Shown piece by piece: positions 7,537 through 17,416 of a DNA stretch of 23,343 bases. The position numbers were made by a program, and so were the translations under genes. Source of the DNA: an uncultured Actinomycetes bacterium. Its GTDB lineage: Bacteria > Actinomycetota > Actinomycetes > Mycobacteriales > Mycobacteriaceae. Position 1 is the first letter of the stretch. Each line of letters starts with the position of its first letter. The stretch lies in the NCBI GenBank assembly GCA_903911165.1, contig CAIWCQ010000356.1, positions 1 to 23,343 on the forward strand, read 5' to 3'. The notes below the pieces were generated by a model, which saw only the letters and a list, made by a program, of their open reading frames with translations, searched no databases and had not been told where the DNA came from.

Positions 7537-8667
7537 TCAGTCCGCATCGAGCGCCTGCCGGATGTCGGCCACCACATCATCGGTGTCCTCGATACCCGCC
7601 GAGATCCTGGCGAAACCGCTCGGCACATCGTCTCCCCAGCGTGCGCGGCGATCAATCGAGGTGTGAATACCGCCGAAACTGGTGGCCGCCACCAGTAGGT
7701 CGCTGTGCCGCACCAGCGCGTGCACCGCGTCGGCGTCGGCGAGTTCGATGGACACCAGGCCACCGAATCGGCGCATCTGCGTAGCGGCGATCGCGTGCGA
7801 CGGATCGGTAGGCAATCCCGGATAGCGCACCGCCCGGACCCGGGGGTGTCGCGCGAGCTCGATGGCCAGCGCCATCGCGTTGCGGCATTGGCGTTCGAAT
7901 CGCAACCCGAAGCTGCCGATGCTGCGGAGCAGCATCCAGGTCTCGAACGCTCCGAGGACGGGACCTGCCAACAGCCTCTCCCGCTCCAGTGCCGCCATCA
8001 GATCCGGCCGACCGCCAGCCGCGTACCCGGCAAGCAGATCACTGTGCCCGGCAAGTGCTTTGGTGGCGCTCGCAACCACCAGATCCGCCCCGAGCGATAA
8101 CGGCTGCTGGCCCAGTGGTGTCGCCGCGGTGTTATCGACGAACAGCAGGCCGGAGCGCTGGTGGCAGATATCAGCCAGCCGACGCAGATCCACCACATCC
8201 AGCCGCGGGTTGGTCGGAGTTTCGGCGAGCACCACGTCAGCCGTCTCGGCAGCATCGTAGAGCTGCGCGGCCGTTGCCTCCCGCACCGTGATTCCCAGCG
8301 GCGCAAGGCTTTCCCGTGCGTACCGCCTCACCTGGTAGTAGCCGTCAAGGGGCACGACCAGGACTGATCCTGGCTTGAGTGCAACCCGCAACGCGACGGC
8401 GACCGCAGCCATGCCGGACCCGAAGACCAGCGCGGCGGGTGCGGCCTCCAGTTGCGCCAGGGCCGATTCCAGCCGATCCCAGCCGGGGTTGGAATAGCGA
8501 CCGTAGACGTGTGACTCGCTGCCCTCCTCGGCTGAGAGATGAAACGCCGACGCCGGTGTCGGCACCGGCGCCACCGGGTGGCCGCCGAGTGCCTCACCAT
8601 CGACGGCTTTCACCGCGCGGGTGGAATCGCCATACCGCTCGGTGAAAGAGAAGCCCGTCACTGCCAT
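7537..8667 (-). CDS. PLP-dependent Cys/Met-metabolism enzyme, cystathionine gamma-lyase-like
   Basis: Belongs to the trans-sulfuration family (cystathionine gamma-synthase/lyase, methionine gamma-lyase). With the ATG 8667 start (376 aa) it shows YGRYSNPGWDRLE, which binds the PLP phosphate of the neighbouring subunit; FGSGMAAV; the PLP-ring motif FVDNTAATPLGQQPL; and SATKALAGHSDLLAG with the Schiff-base lysine (K203). The C-terminus, SFGGIHTSIDRRARW, differs from the classical SLGG...HP(A/S) pattern, so the exact substrate is uncertain. The gpsA stop and this start overlap (TGATG), and GCGGAG serves as ribosome-binding site, so it is co-translated with gpsA. A GTG one codon earlier (8670) is also possible. 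I do not recall this gene at this place in M. tuberculosis. Confidence 0.85.
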   Translation of the reverse strand: MAVTGFSFTERYGDSTRAVKAVDGEALGGHPVAPVPTPASAFHLSAEEGSESHVYGRYSNPGWDRLESALAQLEAAPAALVFGSGMAAVAVALRVALKPGSVLVVPLDGYYQVRRYARESLAPLGITVREATAAQLYDAAETADVVLAETPTNPRLDVVDLRRLADICHQRSGLLFVDNTAATPLGQQPLSLGADLVVASATKALAGHSDLLAGYAAGGRPDLMAALERERLLAGPVLGAFETWMLLRSIGSFGLRFERQCRNAMALAIELARHPRVRAVRYPGLPTDPSHAIAATQMRRFGGLVSIELADADAVHALVRHSDLLVAATSFGGIHTSIDRRARWGDDVPSGFARISAGIEDTDDVVADIRQALDAD

Positions 8668-9677
8668 CACTCCGCTTTGGTGCTGCGGCCGAGTAGCAAC
8701 GCGACGGCATCGTTGACGGACAGGCCTTTGTGGCAGACCCGATACACCGCGTCGGTCAGCGGCATCTCGACGTCGTAACTGGAGGCCAGCGCAAGGATCG
8801 CCGAAGATGAGGTGACGCCTTCGGCGACGTGGCCCTCGGTGGCGCTCGTCGCCGCCTCGAGAGTCTGGCCGCTGCCGAGTCGGTGACCGAAACTACGGTT
8901 GCGGGACTGCGCCGAGGTGCAGGTCGCCACCAAATCGCCGACACCGGCCAGCCCCGCCAGAGTGGTGACTTTGGCGCCCAATGCAATTCCCAATCGGATG
9001 ATTTCAGCCAGGCCGCGGGTGATGATTGCCGCGGCGGTGTTCTCACCAAGGCCCACCCCGGAGGCCATTCCACAGGCCAGTGCGATGACGTTTTTACAGG
9101 CCCCACCGATTTCCGTACCGGCGACGTCGGTGTTGGTATAGGGCCGCAGGTATCCGGTGTCCAGCGCACGCTGCAGGGCCACCGCTCGACCCGAGTCGGT
9201 GCACGCCACCACGGTCGCCGCCGGCTGCTCGGCGGCGATCTCCGCGGCGAGGTTCGGCCCGGAGACGACCGCGACCTGGGCCGGATCCACACCGGTGACT
9301 GCGGTGATCACCTGACTCATCCGCAGACAGGTTCCCAGCTCGATGCCCTTGGCCAGGCTGACCAGGGTGGCTCCGCCCGCGATGTCCGCTCGCCAGTGCT
9401 CCAGGTTGGCCCGCATCGTCTGCGACGGGACGCCCAAAAGAATGGTTCGAACTCCCGCTAATGCCTCCGCGTGGTCGACGGTCGCCCGGATTCCGGCGGG
9501 CAGGAGCACTCCCGGCAGGTAACCGGCGTTGGTGCGAGCGGCATTGATCTCCTCGGCCACCTGCTGTCGGCGGGCCCACAACCGGACCTCGTTTCCAGCG
9601 TCGGCCAGCACTTTTGCCACTGCCGTGCCCCACGCACCGGCGCCCATGACCGCCACCGTTCCCAACGAATCACTCAC
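8667..9677 (-). CDS. gpsA: Glycerol-3-phosphate dehydrogenase [NAD(P)+]
   Basis: Reduces dihydroxyacetone phosphate to sn-glycerol-3-phosphate, the backbone of membrane phospholipids; cytoplasmic. The 336-residue protein opens with the Rossmann loop [24 protein letters not shown] (here residues 8-31), followed by VPSQTMR, SLAKGIE (K110), [10 protein letters not shown] and the catalytic-lysine segment [13 protein letters not shown] (K195). It ends with EG..AEGV and the DAVYRVCH region. Start is GTG 9677-9675 with GGAGGCGAGG upstream. It begins a two-gene unit with the PLP enzyme, which it overlaps. Divergent from fbiD. Confidence 0.96.
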   Translation of the reverse strand: MSDSLGTVAVMGAGAWGTAVAKVLADAGNEVRLWARRQQVAEEINAARTNAGYLPGVLLPAGIRATVDHAEALAGVRTILLGVPSQTMRANLEHWRADIAGGATLVSLAKGIELGTCLRMSQVITAVTGVDPAQVAVVSGPNLAAEIAAEQPAATVVACTDSGRAVALQRALDTGYLRPYTNTDVAGTEIGGACKNVIALACGMASGVGLGENTAAAIITRGLAEIIRLGIALGAKVTTLAGLAGVGDLVATCTSAQSRNRSFGHRLGSGQTLEAATSATEGHVAEGVTSSSAILALASSYDVEMPLTDAVYRVCHKGLSVNDAVALLLGRSTKAE

Positions 9678-9731
9678 CTGAGACCTCGCCTCCGCACACT
9701 CGGCTCCGCACGCCGTCGGTATCGCCCGTTA

Positions 9732-9737
9732 AACCTA
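9732..9737 (-). promoter_or_regulatory. Possible -10 box of gpsA
   Basis: TAGGTT (9737 to 9732, minus) would start transcription near 9725 and leave a leader of about 48 nt containing the GGAGGCGAGG ribosome-binding site. The -35 is not obvious. Confidence 0.3.
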
Positions 9738-9738
9738 A

Positions 9739-10437
<699 letters not shown>

Positions 10438-10459
10438 TTAAATCTTTAGGCGACCGATC

Positions 10460-10490
10460 CGCAATCGGCGGCGAAGCTCCGCCGATAGCG
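10460..10490. terminator. GC-rich hairpin between fbiD and ppk1
   Basis: ATCGGCGG (10464-10471) and CCGCCGAT (10479-10486) pair perfectly around a 7-nt loop. After one A/A mismatch the stem extends by CGC/GCG. No U-run follows, so it could be a U-less mycobacterial-type terminator for fbiD or a structure in the ppk1 leader; it ends 21 nt before the ppk1 ATG. Confidence 0.5.
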
Positions 10491-10511
10491 GCGATGGGGA
10501 ATGATGGGGTC

Positions 10512-12653
10512 ATGACTGAGGCCGAGACCAAGTCCCACGCGGCCGGTGACGACCGACCTCCCGCGGCACCGCCGGCGACCACCGCCGCGAGTGTCGCCAA
10601 CCCCCTTCCGGCGGACCGCTATCTCAACCGGGAGTTGAGCTGGCTGGACTTCAACTCCCGGGTGCTGGCCCTGGCCGAGGACACCTCGCTGCCCCTGCTG
10701 GAACGCGCCAAGTTCCTGGCGATCTTCGCCTCCAATCTCGACGAGTTCTACATGGTTAGGGTGGCCGGGCTCAAGCGGCGCGATGAGATGGGATTGACGG
10801 TCCGCTCGGCCGACGGACTCACACCCCGCGAACAACTGCGTCGTCTCGAAGAACGCACCCGCCAACTCGCCACCCGGCACGCGCAGGTTTTCCTGGATTC
10901 GGTTCGGCCGGCGCTGGCCCAGCAGGGCATCGAGATCATCGGTTGGGCCGACCTCTCCGACACCGAACGCGCCGACTTGTCGAATTACTTTCAGGAGCAG
11001 GTGTTTCCGGTCCTGACTCCGCTCGCGGTCGACCCGGCCCACCCGTTCCCGTTCGTCAGCGGTTTGAGCCTGAATCTTGCCGTCACCGTCAAATCGCCCG
11101 CCGACGGCGGTGAGCACTTCGCCCGGGTGAAGGTACCGGACAACGTTGACCGGTTCATCCGTCTCGATTCCTCCGACGGCCATGGCAAGACCGTTCGTTT
11201 CCTGCCGACCGAGGAACTCATCGCGGCCTTCCTGCCGACCCTGTTTCCCGGTATGGAGATCGTCGAACGCTATGCGTTTCGGATCACGCGAAACGCCGAC
11301 ATGGACGTCGAGGACCGCGACGAGGATCTGCTCCAGGCACTGGAGCGGGAACTGGCTCGGCGTCGGTTCGGGCCGCCGGTGCGCCTTGAGATCGCCGGTG
11401 AGATCTCCGATCACATGATGGGACTGCTGCTGCGCGAACTCGACGTCGACCCGGGCGACGTGGTGCAGTTACCCGGACTGCTTGACCTTTCGGCGCTGTG
11501 GCAGATCTACGCCGTCGACCGCCCGGCGCTCAAGGACCCGCCCTTCGTGCCGGCCACCAACCCCGCATTCGGTGAACATGAGACACCGAAGAGCATCTTC
11601 GCCACCCTGCGCGACGGGGACGTGCTGGTGCATCACCCGTACGAATCATTCTCGACCAGCGTGCAGCGTTTCATCGAACAGGCCGCCGCCGATCCGCACG
11701 TACTGGCGATTAAGCAAACCCTCTACCGCACCTCCGGTGACTCGCCGATCGTCAACGCGCTGATCGAGGCAGCGGCCGCGGGCAAGCAAGTGGTGGCGCT
11801 CGTCGAATTGAAGGCCCGGTTCGACGAGCGGGCCAACATCAAGTGGGCCCGCGCACTGGAAGATGCCGGCGTACACGTGGTGTACGGCCTGGTTGGACTG
11901 AAGACCCACTGCAAGACCTGCCTGGTGGTCCGTCGCGAAGGGTCGACCATCCGGCGCTACTGCCATATCGGGACGGGTAATTACAACCCGAAGACAGCCC
12001 GACTCTACGAGGATGTCGGCCTGCTGACGGCGGCACCGGATATCGGCGCAGATCTAACCGACCTGTTCAATTCGCTCACCGGCTACTCGCGCAAGGTGGG
12101 CTACCGCAACCTGCTGGTGGCGCCGGAGGGCATCCGCAAGGGAATTCTGGAGCGCATCGAACGGGAGATCGTCGCCCATCGCCCGGACCGCCCGGGCCGG
12201 ATCCGGGTGAAGGCCAACGCGATTGTCGACGAGGGCATCATCGACGGGCTCTACCGCGCTTCCCAGGCCGGGGTCCGGGTCGAGGTGGTGGTGCGCGGCA
12301 TCTGCGCGTTGCGGCCCGGCGTCAGCGGCTTCTCGGAGAACATCACCGTGCGATCAATACTCGGCCAGTTCCTAGAACACTCCCGCGTCATGCACTTCGA
12401 AGCGATCGACGAGTTCTGGATCGGCAGCGCGGACATGATGCACCGCAATCTCGACCGCAGGGTGGAGGTGATGGCCCAGGTCCGGGATCGTCGCCTGACG
12501 TCCTACCTCGACGAGGTGTTCGAGTCCACCATGAATCCGTCGACCCGGTGCTGGGAGCTTGGATCTGACGGTACCTGGACCGCGTCGCCGCGGGACGGCC
12601 ACGAGGTTCGCGACCATCAGGTGTGGCTGATGGAAAAGCACCGGCAGTCTTGA
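10512..12653 (+). CDS. ppk: Polyphosphate kinase 1
   Basis: Transfers the ATP gamma-phosphate onto inorganic polyphosphate chains, a phosphate reserve and stress-signalling polymer in mycobacteria. From ATG 10512 the protein is 713 aa, close to the usual length. A variable, proline/alanine-rich first ~35 residues precedes the N domain ([17 protein letters not shown]), the H domain, and the two catalytic PLD-like domains. [21 protein letters not shown] contains the histidine that becomes phosphorylated (H485), and [10 protein letters not shown] holds the second conserved histidine (H623). DSFSTSVQ-like and [13 protein letters not shown] segments are also present. ATG 10494 is an open alternative giving six more residues. 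The downstream mutT1 start follows five bases after the stop, so they form one operon. Confidence 0.96.
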   Translation: MTEAETKSHAAGDDRPPAAPPATTAASVANPLPADRYLNRELSWLDFNSRVLALAEDTSLPLLERAKFLAIFASNLDEFYMVRVAGLKRRDEMGLTVRSADGLTPREQLRRLEERTRQLATRHAQVFLDSVRPALAQQGIEIIGWADLSDTERADLSNYFQEQVFPVLTPLAVDPAHPFPFVSGLSLNLAVTVKSPADGGEHFARVKVPDNVDRFIRLDSSDGHGKTVRFLPTEELIAAFLPTLFPGMEIVERYAFRITRNADMDVEDRDEDLLQALERELARRRFGPPVRLEIAGEISDHMMGLLLRELDVDPGDVVQLPGLLDLSALWQIYAVDRPALKDPPFVPATNPAFGEHETPKSIFATLRDGDVLVHHPYESFSTSVQRFIEQAAADPHVLAIKQTLYRTSGDSPIVNALIEAAAAGKQVVALVELKARFDERANIKWARALEDAGVHVVYGLVGLKTHCKTCLVVRREGSTIRRYCHIGTGNYNPKTARLYEDVGLLTAAPDIGADLTDLFNSLTGYSRKVGYRNLLVAPEGIRKGILERIEREIVAHRPDRPGRIRVKANAIVDEGIIDGLYRASQAGVRVEVVVRGICALRPGVSGFSENITVRSILGQFLEHSRVMHFEAIDEFWIGSADMMHRNLDRRVEVMAQVRDRRLTSYLDEVFESTMNPSTRCWELGSDGTWTASPRDGHEVRDHQVWLMEKHRQS

Positions 12654-12658
12654 GCGCA

Positions 12659-13567
12659 ATGAAAAGCGGTCCACCGGTGGTGGCCGCGGGAGCAGTGCTG
12701 TGGCAGCCGGATCCCGATTCCGCAGAACCCCGGGTCGCGGTCGTCCACCGTCCCCGTTACGACGACTGGTCACTGCCGAAAGGCAAGATCGATCCGGGCG
12801 AGATCGAACCGGTGGCCGCGGTCCGGGAAATCTTTGAAGAAACCGGCCAGCGCGCGCATCTGGGCCGACGACTGGGTTCGGTGACTTATTCGATCCCGGG
12901 CGGCACCAAGATCGTTCACTACTGGGTGGCCCGCAGCCGCGGCGGGGACTTCGTGGCCGGTGACGAAGTGGACCGTCTGTTGTGGCTACCGGTGCCGCAG
13001 GCCTCGAAGCAACTCACCTACCCGGCCGACCGAAAAACACTCACCCGGTTCGCCAAATCACCGGCCGACACCCAGAGCGTTTTGATCGTCCGGCACGGAA
13101 CCGCGGGCCGCAAGAATCGGTATACCGGCGACGACCGGCACCGACCATTGGATGCCCACGGCTTTCAACAGGCGCAGGCACTGGTTCCGCAATTGCTGGC
13201 GTTCGGCGTCTCCGACGTCTACGCCGCCGAGCGGGTTCGCTGTACACAGACCGTCGAACCACTGGCGCACGCACTGGATGTGGCGATCTCGTCCGAACCC
13301 TGTCTCACCGAGGAGGCCTACGCCGCCGATCCCAAGGCTGCGCGTCGCCGCATCATCCAGATCGCCGCGCACGGCGGGACTCCCGCGATCTGCACGCAGG
13401 GCAAAGTGATCCCGTACCTCATCGACTGGTGGTGTGCGCGCGACGGCGTCAAGCCGGACCGCTCAAGAAATCGAAAGGGCAGTACCTGGGTGCTGTCGTT
13501 GCACAAAGGACGCCTCGTTGCCGCCGACCATCTCGCCAGCCCACTGGCCAACATCCCCCGGTCCTGA
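12659..13567 (+). CDS. mutT1: Nudix hydrolase fused to histidine phosphatase, MutT1
   Basis: MutT1 sanitises oxidised guanine nucleotides (8-oxo-dGTP, 8-oxo-GTP) and also hydrolyses diadenosine polyphosphates in mycobacteria. The 302-residue protein has two domains. The N-terminal Nudix domain has a complete Nudix box at residues 42-64 (GKIDPGE...REIFEETG). The C-terminal histidine-phosphatase domain starts at [13 protein letters not shown] (R145, H146) and contains the ERVRCTQT segment. The fusion is the normal mycobacterial form. ATG 12659 is five bases after the ppk stop; an open frame extends upstream to 12623 inside ppk but is not needed. The gene ends just before a strong hairpin shared with convergent hupB. 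Confidence 0.95.
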   Translation: MKSGPPVVAAGAVLWQPDPDSAEPRVAVVHRPRYDDWSLPKGKIDPGEIEPVAAVREIFEETGQRAHLGRRLGSVTYSIPGGTKIVHYWVARSRGGDFVAGDEVDRLLWLPVPQASKQLTYPADRKTLTRFAKSPADTQSVLIVRHGTAGRKNRYTGDDRHRPLDAHGFQQAQALVPQLLAFGVSDVYAAERVRCTQTVEPLAHALDVAISSEPCLTEEAYAADPKAARRRIIQIAAHGGTPAICTQGKVIPYLIDWWCARDGVKPDRSRNRKGSTWVLSLHKGRLVAADHLASPLANIPRS

Positions 13568-13575
13568 ATAGCAGA

Positions 13576-13602
13576 ACGCCGCGGACCTGAGGTCCGCGGC
13601 GT
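13576..13602. terminator. Bidirectional hairpin terminator between mutT1 and hupB
   Basis: ACGCCGCGGACC (13576-13587) and GGTCCGCGGCGT (13591-13602) form a perfect 12-bp stem with a 3-nt loop (TGA), placed 9 nt after the mutT1 stop and about 58 nt past the hupB stop. No U-run follows on either strand, as is frequent for mycobacterial terminators. It can serve both convergent genes. Confidence 0.8.
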
Positions 13603-13659
13603 CCCGCTGGTACAGCTCTGTGAACAGGCCACGCCTGGTAAGGGCGGCCAGCCGGTTAC

Positions 13660-14430
13660 TTAGCGACGGCCCCGGGCCGGCGCCTTGCGGGCCGGTGCCT
13701 TGCGGGCCGGAGCCTTCTTGACGGCCTTGCGGACGACCTTCTTGGCCGCGGTCTTGCGGACCGGAGCCCTCTTGACTGCCTTGCGGGCCGGAGCCTTCTT
13801 AGCCACCCGCTTGACGGCGGCCTTCTTGACGACCCGCTTGACGGCGGCCCGCTTGACGGCCTTCTTCACCACGCGCTTGACGGCGGCCTTCTTCACGGCC
13901 TTGCGCACTGCGGTCTTCTTGGCCACCCGCTTGACGGCGGCCTTCTTGACGACCCGCTTGACGGCGGCCTTCTTGACGGCCTTCTTCACCACACGCTTGG
14001 CGGCGGCCTTCTTGACCACACGCTTGGCGGCGGCCTTCTTCACGACGCGCTTGGCCGGTGCCTTCTTTGCAACTTTCTTAACCACAGCAGACTTCCTAAC
14101 TGCGCCATCAGCGGCGCCTCGTTTAACAGCAGGTCCTTCGGTCGGGAGCTTTTGTGCACCAGAGATGATTGCTTTGAACTGCGCCCCCGGTCGAAACGCG
14201 GGGACCGACGTCGGCTTAACCTGCACCGTTTCACCGGTGCGTGGGTTACGCGCGACACGTGCGGCGCGGCGACGCCGTTCGAACACACCGAAACCGGTGA
14301 TTGTCACGCTGTCACCTTTATTCACAGCGCGCACAATGGCGCTGATCAATTCCTCAACGGCATTGGTCGCCGTACGGCGATCCGTGTCCAGTCTCGCCGT
14401 GAGAACCTCGATCAACTCTGCTTTGTTCAT
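13660..14430 (-). CDS. hupB: Histone-like nucleoid protein HU with long lysine-rich tail, HupB
   Basis: Compacts DNA and affects gene expression in mycobacteria. Residues 1-90 are a standard HU fold: [14 protein letters not shown], then the DNA-binding arm [21 protein letters not shown] and [14 protein letters not shown]. Residues from about 105 to 256 are a basic tail of KKAAVKR/KKAPARK-type repeats, ending in GRR, resembling histone H1 and sites for acetylation and methylation in other mycobacteria. The length, 256 aa, exceeds the 208-214 aa I recall for M. smegmatis and M. tuberculosis. A 120-bp tandem duplication (13801-14013) explains about 40 residues. Start ATG 14430 has GGAGGA 6 nt upstream. 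It follows leuD after a 200-nt gap and probably has its own promoter. Confidence 0.95.
   Translation of the reverse strand: MNKAELIEVLTARLDTDRRTATNAVEELISAIVRAVNKGDSVTITGFGVFERRRRAARVARNPRTGETVQVKPTSVPAFRPGAQFKAIISGAQKLPTEGPAVKRGAADGAVRKSAVVKKVAKKAPAKRVVKKAAAKRVVKKAAAKRVVKKAVKKAAVKRVVKKAAVKRVAKKTAVRKAVKKAAVKRVVKKAVKRAAVKRVVKKAAVKRVAKKAPARKAVKRAPVRKTAAKKVVRKAVKKAPARKAPARKAPARGRR
13801..14013 (-). repeat. 120-bp tandem duplication in the HupB tail
   Basis: Bases 13801-13893 and 13921-14013 align without gaps with about 5 differences in 93, offset by exactly 120 bp (40 codons). It encodes the repeated block [18 protein letters not shown]. Shorter KKAAxKRVV units (27 bp) lie on either side, so the whole tail is built from nested repeats. 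Confidence 0.9.
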
Positions 14431-14470
14431 TCAAATCCTCCGAGACAGTGGTCCGCTCTGGACCGACTGG

Positions 14471-14481
14471 AAAGTACGCTA
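14471..14481 (-). promoter_or_regulatory. Possible -10 region of hupB
   Basis: Within the 200-nt hupB-leuD gap (14431-14631), overlapping TAGCGT (14481-14476) and TACTTT (14476-14471) hexamers on the minus strand would give a leader of about 35-40 nt. No good -35 is seen. The rest of the gap has no gene and no convincing factor-independent terminator; a T-rich run near 14545 is the only other notable composition. Confidence 0.25.
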
Positions 14482-14631
14482 AACCCTCTTTACTCAGATA
14501 TCCATGAGCCACGCGCGGTTTCAGCAAAATGATCGAAGGAATTTTTTCGCCGTGTTTGGTACCGGTGAGCGCACGATCCGGTTGCGCGGTAGTCGCGTCA
14601 AGCACACCTTCGCCGACTTGCTGGACGTCAA

Positions 14632-15225
14632 TCAGGTCGTTGCGATACGCGGTTTCCACCGCGACCGCGCGGCCTCAAAGGTCTCGACATCGTCAAGTTT
14701 GCGCAGCGTAAGGCCAATATCGTCGAGTCCCTCGTAAAGCCGCCACGCGGTGTAGTCGTCAATCGCGAACGGCACCACAACCGTTCCCGCAGCGATGGTT
14801 CGGTCTTTGAGGTTGACGCTGATTTCTAACCCCGGACTTTCCTCGATGAGCTTCCACAGCAGTTCGACATCATCTTGGGTGACTTCGGCTGCCAACAAGC
14901 CTGCCTTGCCCGCGTTGCCGCGAAAAATGTCGGCGAAGCGCGACGAAATGACGACTCGGAAGCCGTAGTCCATCAATGCCCAGACGGCATGCTCGCGCGA
15001 GGAACCGGTGCCGAAGTCGGGGCCCGCGACCAAAACCGAGCCACGATCAAAGGGACTGAGATTGAGGATGAACGAGGGATCGTTACGCCATGCGGCGAAT
15101 AGGCCGTCCTCGAAACCGGTTCGCGAGACGCTCTTGAGATACACCGCCGGGATGATCTGGTCGGTGTCGACATTCGATTGACGCAGTGGCACGCCGATTC
15201 CGGTGTGGGTGCGAAAGGCATCCAT
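14632..15225 (-). CDS. leuD: 3-isopropylmalate dehydratase, small subunit
   Basis: Forms with LeuC the isopropylmalate isomerase that turns 2-isopropylmalate into 3-isopropylmalate in leucine synthesis. The 197-residue protein has the swivelling-domain hallmarks: [21 protein letters not shown] near the N-terminus, [17 protein letters not shown] for substrate binding, and [14 protein letters not shown]. Start ATG 15225, with GGGAGA about 13 nt upstream, a slightly distant ribosome-binding site. It begins 30 nt after the leuC stop, so leuCD form one transcript. Confidence 0.96.
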   Translation of the reverse strand: MDAFRTHTGIGVPLRQSNVDTDQIIPAVYLKSVSRTGFEDGLFAAWRNDPSFILNLSPFDRGSVLVAGPDFGTGSSREHAVWALMDYGFRVVISSRFADIFRGNAGKAGLLAAEVTQDDVELLWKLIEESPGLEISVNLKDRTIAAGTVVVPFAIDDYTAWRLYEGLDDIGLTLRKLDDVETFEAARSRWKPRIATT

Positions 15226-15255
15226 GAGGTGTCTCTATCTCCCTTAGCTCGAGAT

Positions 15256-16665
15256 CTACAGATCGGCGGGTGAGGACAGGGTGCCACGCACCGCGGTGGC
15301 CGCGGCGACAGCCGGCGACACCAGATGGGTGCGACTGCCCTTGCCCTGGCGCCCCTCGAAGTTCCGGTTCGACGTCGACGCGCAGCGCTGCCCGGGCGCG
15401 AGTTGGTCGGGATTCATACCCAGGCACATCGAGCAGCCGGCCTGCCGCCACTGCGCCCCGGAGGCGGTGAAGATCTCGCCGAGACCCTCGGATTCGGCCT
15501 GCGCCCGCACCCGCATCGAGCCGGGCACGATCAGCATCGTCACCCCGTCGGCCACCTTGCGGCCACGCAGCACCTCAGCCACGGCACGCAGATCCTCGAT
15601 GCGGCCATTGGTGCAGGATCCGACGAAGACGGTGTCGACGGCGATGTCGCGCATCGGCGTGCCCGGTCGGAGGTCCATGTAGGTAAGCGCATTCTCGGCG
15701 GCCTGTCGCTCGGCGTCGCTGCCCATGAGTTCGGGATCGGGCACCGCCCCCGACAGGGGAACACCCTGTCCGGGGTTGGTACCCCAGGTGACGAAGGGAC
15801 TCAACGTCGTCGCATCGATGTGGACCTCGGTGTCGAACACCGCGCCGGCATCGGTGCGAAGCCGCTCCCAGGCCGCGACCGCCGCATCCCACTCGGACCC
15901 GGTGGGCGCATAGGGGCGGCCACGAAGGAACTCGTAGGTTGTCGCATCGGGAGCCACCAACCCCGCGCGGGCACCGGCCTCGATGCTCATGTTGCAGATC
16001 GTCATCCGGCCCTCCATCGACAGCGATTCAATGGTGCTGCCGCGGTATTCGATCACGTGTCCCTGTCCGCCGGCGGTACCGATCTTGGCGATCACCGCCA
16101 GGATGACGTCCTTGGCCGTCACGCCCGACGGCAACGGCCCTTCGATGTTGACCGCCATCGTCTTGAACGGGCGCAGTGGGAGCGTCTGGGTGGCCAGCAC
16201 GTGTTCCACCTCCGAGGTGCCGATTCCCATCGCGATCGCGCCGAATGCGCCGTGGGTGGAGGTGTGACTGTCCCCGCAGACGATCGTCATGCCTGGCTGG
16301 GTCAAACCCAACTGCGGACCCATCACGTGGACGATTCCCTGCTCGGGATCGCCCATTGAGTGCAACGTGATGCCGAACTCCGCACAGTTGTGCCGCAGCG
16401 CATCGACCTGGGTGCGCGACACCAGATCGGCGATCGGCTTGTCGATGTCGACCGTCGGCACGTTGTGATCCTCGGTCGCCAGGGTCAGATCCGGGCGCCG
16501 CACCCCCCGGCCCGCGAGCCTCAACCCATCGAAGGCCTGTGGGCTGGTCACCTCATGGATGAGGTGGAGATCGATATAGATCAGGTCGGGTTCGGTGGCG
16601 CCGCCGGCCACGACAACGTGGTCGGCCCACACCTTTTCCGGCAATGTCATCGGTCTATCAGCCAC
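15256..16665 (-). CDS. leuC: 3-isopropylmalate dehydratase, large subunit
   Basis: The [4Fe-4S] catalytic subunit of the leucine-pathway isomerase, an aconitase relative. The 469-residue protein has [27 protein letters not shown], and [14 protein letters not shown]. Cluster ligands are C351 (VGSCTNGR) and C411 and C414 ([10 protein letters not shown]). It ends [20 protein letters not shown], as in M. tuberculosis. Start is GTG 16665-16663, with only a weak ribosome-binding site. A TATAGT box on the minus strand at 16691-16686 implies a leader of about 14 nt, too short for a leucine attenuator peptide, so control is expected to be by the divergent IclR protein. Confidence 0.97.
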   Translation of the reverse strand: MADRPMTLPEKVWADHVVVAGGATEPDLIYIDLHLIHEVTSPQAFDGLRLAGRGVRRPDLTLATEDHNVPTVDIDKPIADLVSRTQVDALRHNCAEFGITLHSMGDPEQGIVHVMGPQLGLTQPGMTIVCGDSHTSTHGAFGAIAMGIGTSEVEHVLATQTLPLRPFKTMAVNIEGPLPSGVTAKDVILAVIAKIGTAGGQGHVIEYRGSTIESLSMEGRMTICNMSIEAGARAGLVAPDATTYEFLRGRPYAPTGSEWDAAVAAWERLRTDAGAVFDTEVHIDATTLSPFVTWGTNPGQGVPLSGAVPDPELMGSDAERQAAENALTYMDLRPGTPMRDIAVDTVFVGSCTNGRIEDLRAVAEVLRGRKVADGVTMLIVPGSMRVRAQAESEGLGEIFTASGAQWRQAGCSMCLGMNPDQLAPGQRCASTSNRNFEGRQGKGSRTHLVSPAVAAATAVRGTLSSPADL

Positions 16666-16685
16666 GGCGTTAGTCTCGCAATCTC

Positions 16686-16691
16686 ACTATA
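16686..16691 (-). promoter_or_regulatory. Predicted -10 box of leuCD
   Basis: TATAGT (16691 to 16686, minus) is a near-consensus -10 element in the 46-bp leuC/IclR gap. The transcript would start near 16679. Confidence 0.5.
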
Positions 16692-16694
16692 TGG

Positions 16695-16705
16695 ACTATT
16701 AGTAT
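16695..16705. promoter_or_regulatory. Palindromic operator candidate overlapping the IclR-gene -10 box
   Basis: ACTATTAGT (16695-16703) is a perfect palindrome around a central T. TAGTAT (16700-16705) is a good -10 box, followed by 6 nt and ATG 16712, implying a leaderless mRNA for the regulator. A protein bound at the palindrome would block this promoter and lie between the two -10 boxes. ACTAT also recurs at 16686-16690. Confidence 0.45.
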
Positions 16706-16711
16706 CTAAGT

Positions 16712-17413
16712 ATGAGACAGGATAGCGGCATCGGCGTACTCGACAAAGCGGTGGGTGTGCTGAACGCGGTCGCAACGTCCCCCTGCGGGCTGGCCGAACT
16801 CTGCGAACGCACTTCCCTGCCCCGGGCCACCGCGCACCGGTTGGCGGCCGGACTGGAGTTCCATCGCCTGCTTGCCCGGGACGGTGCAGGGCGCTGGCTG
16901 CTGGGACCTGCACTATCGGAACTGTCCGCCCAGGTCGATGATCCGCTGTTGGCGGCCGGTGCCGCGGTGTTGCCCGGGCTACGGGAGATCACCGGCGAGA
17001 GCGTCCAACTTTATCGCCGCGAAGGCACCACCCGGGTGTGCATCGCAACGCTGGAACCGCCGGCGGGCCTTCGCGATACCGTGCCCCTCGGGGCGCGCCT
17101 GACGATGACCGCCGGTTCGGGAGCCAGAGTGCTCCTCGCCTACAGCGACGCCGCGACCCGACAGGCCGTGCTGCCCTCGGCGCAGTTCAGCGAGCGCACC
17201 CTGGCTGAGGTACGCCGCCGCGGTTGGGCGCAGAGCGCGGCCGAACGCGAACCCGGCGTGGCCAGCGTCTCGGCTCCGGTGCACGACCGCGACGGTGTGG
17301 TGATCGCCGCGGTGTCGATATCCGGCCCGATCGACCGGATGGGCCGACGGCCGGGTGAACGGTGGGCCGCCGATCTGCTGACTGCCGCCGAGGCGCTGAC
17401 CCGGCGACTGTGA
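16712..17413 (+). CDS. IclR-family regulator, LtbR/NdgR-like
   Basis: A 233-residue cytoplasmic transcription factor. Residues ~8-62 form the winged helix-turn-helix (GLAELCERTSLPRATAHRLAAGLE as recognition region, then RWLLGP wing). The remainder is the IclR ligand-binding domain, with VQLYRREGTTRVCIATLEPP and a C-terminal SAPVHDRDGVVIAAVSISGP strand. Divergent position next to leuCD is the conserved arrangement of LtbR in Corynebacterium and NdgR in Streptomyces, both of which act on leucine and other amino-acid genes; that this protein controls leuCD is inferred from synteny and the operator-like palindrome. Rv2989 is its positional counterpart. A large hairpin follows immediately after its stop. 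Confidence 0.88.
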   Translation: MRQDSGIGVLDKAVGVLNAVATSPCGLAELCERTSLPRATAHRLAAGLEFHRLLARDGAGRWLLGPALSELSAQVDDPLLAAGAAVLPGLREITGESVQLYRREGTTRVCIATLEPPAGLRDTVPLGARLTMTAGSGARVLLAYSDAATRQAVLPSAQFSERTLAEVRRRGWAQSAAEREPGVASVSAPVHDRDGVVIAAVSISGPIDRMGRRPGERWAADLLTAAEALTRRL

Positions 17414-17416
17414 CCC

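Noticed and set aside
13690..14090. Regularly spaced repeats suggesting a CRISPR array
   Set aside because: The repeats are in frame, vary in sequence and encode KKAAVKR-type peptides; there are no unique spacers and no cas genes.
13685..14482. Plus-strand 265-aa ORF rich in TTRLTAA-type repeats, opposite hupB
   Set aside because: It is the mirror of the lysine-rich hupB repeat on the other strand; it has no independent start signal, and hupB has an excellent ribosome-binding site and a clear HU domain.
15325..16359. Plus-strand 344-aa ORF opposite leuC
   Set aside because: Antisense shadow of leuC, which shows all aconitase-family cluster cysteines.
16666..16711. Leucine leader peptide or T-box before leuC
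   Set aside because: The gap is only 46 bp and the predicted leader about 14 nt, too short for either.
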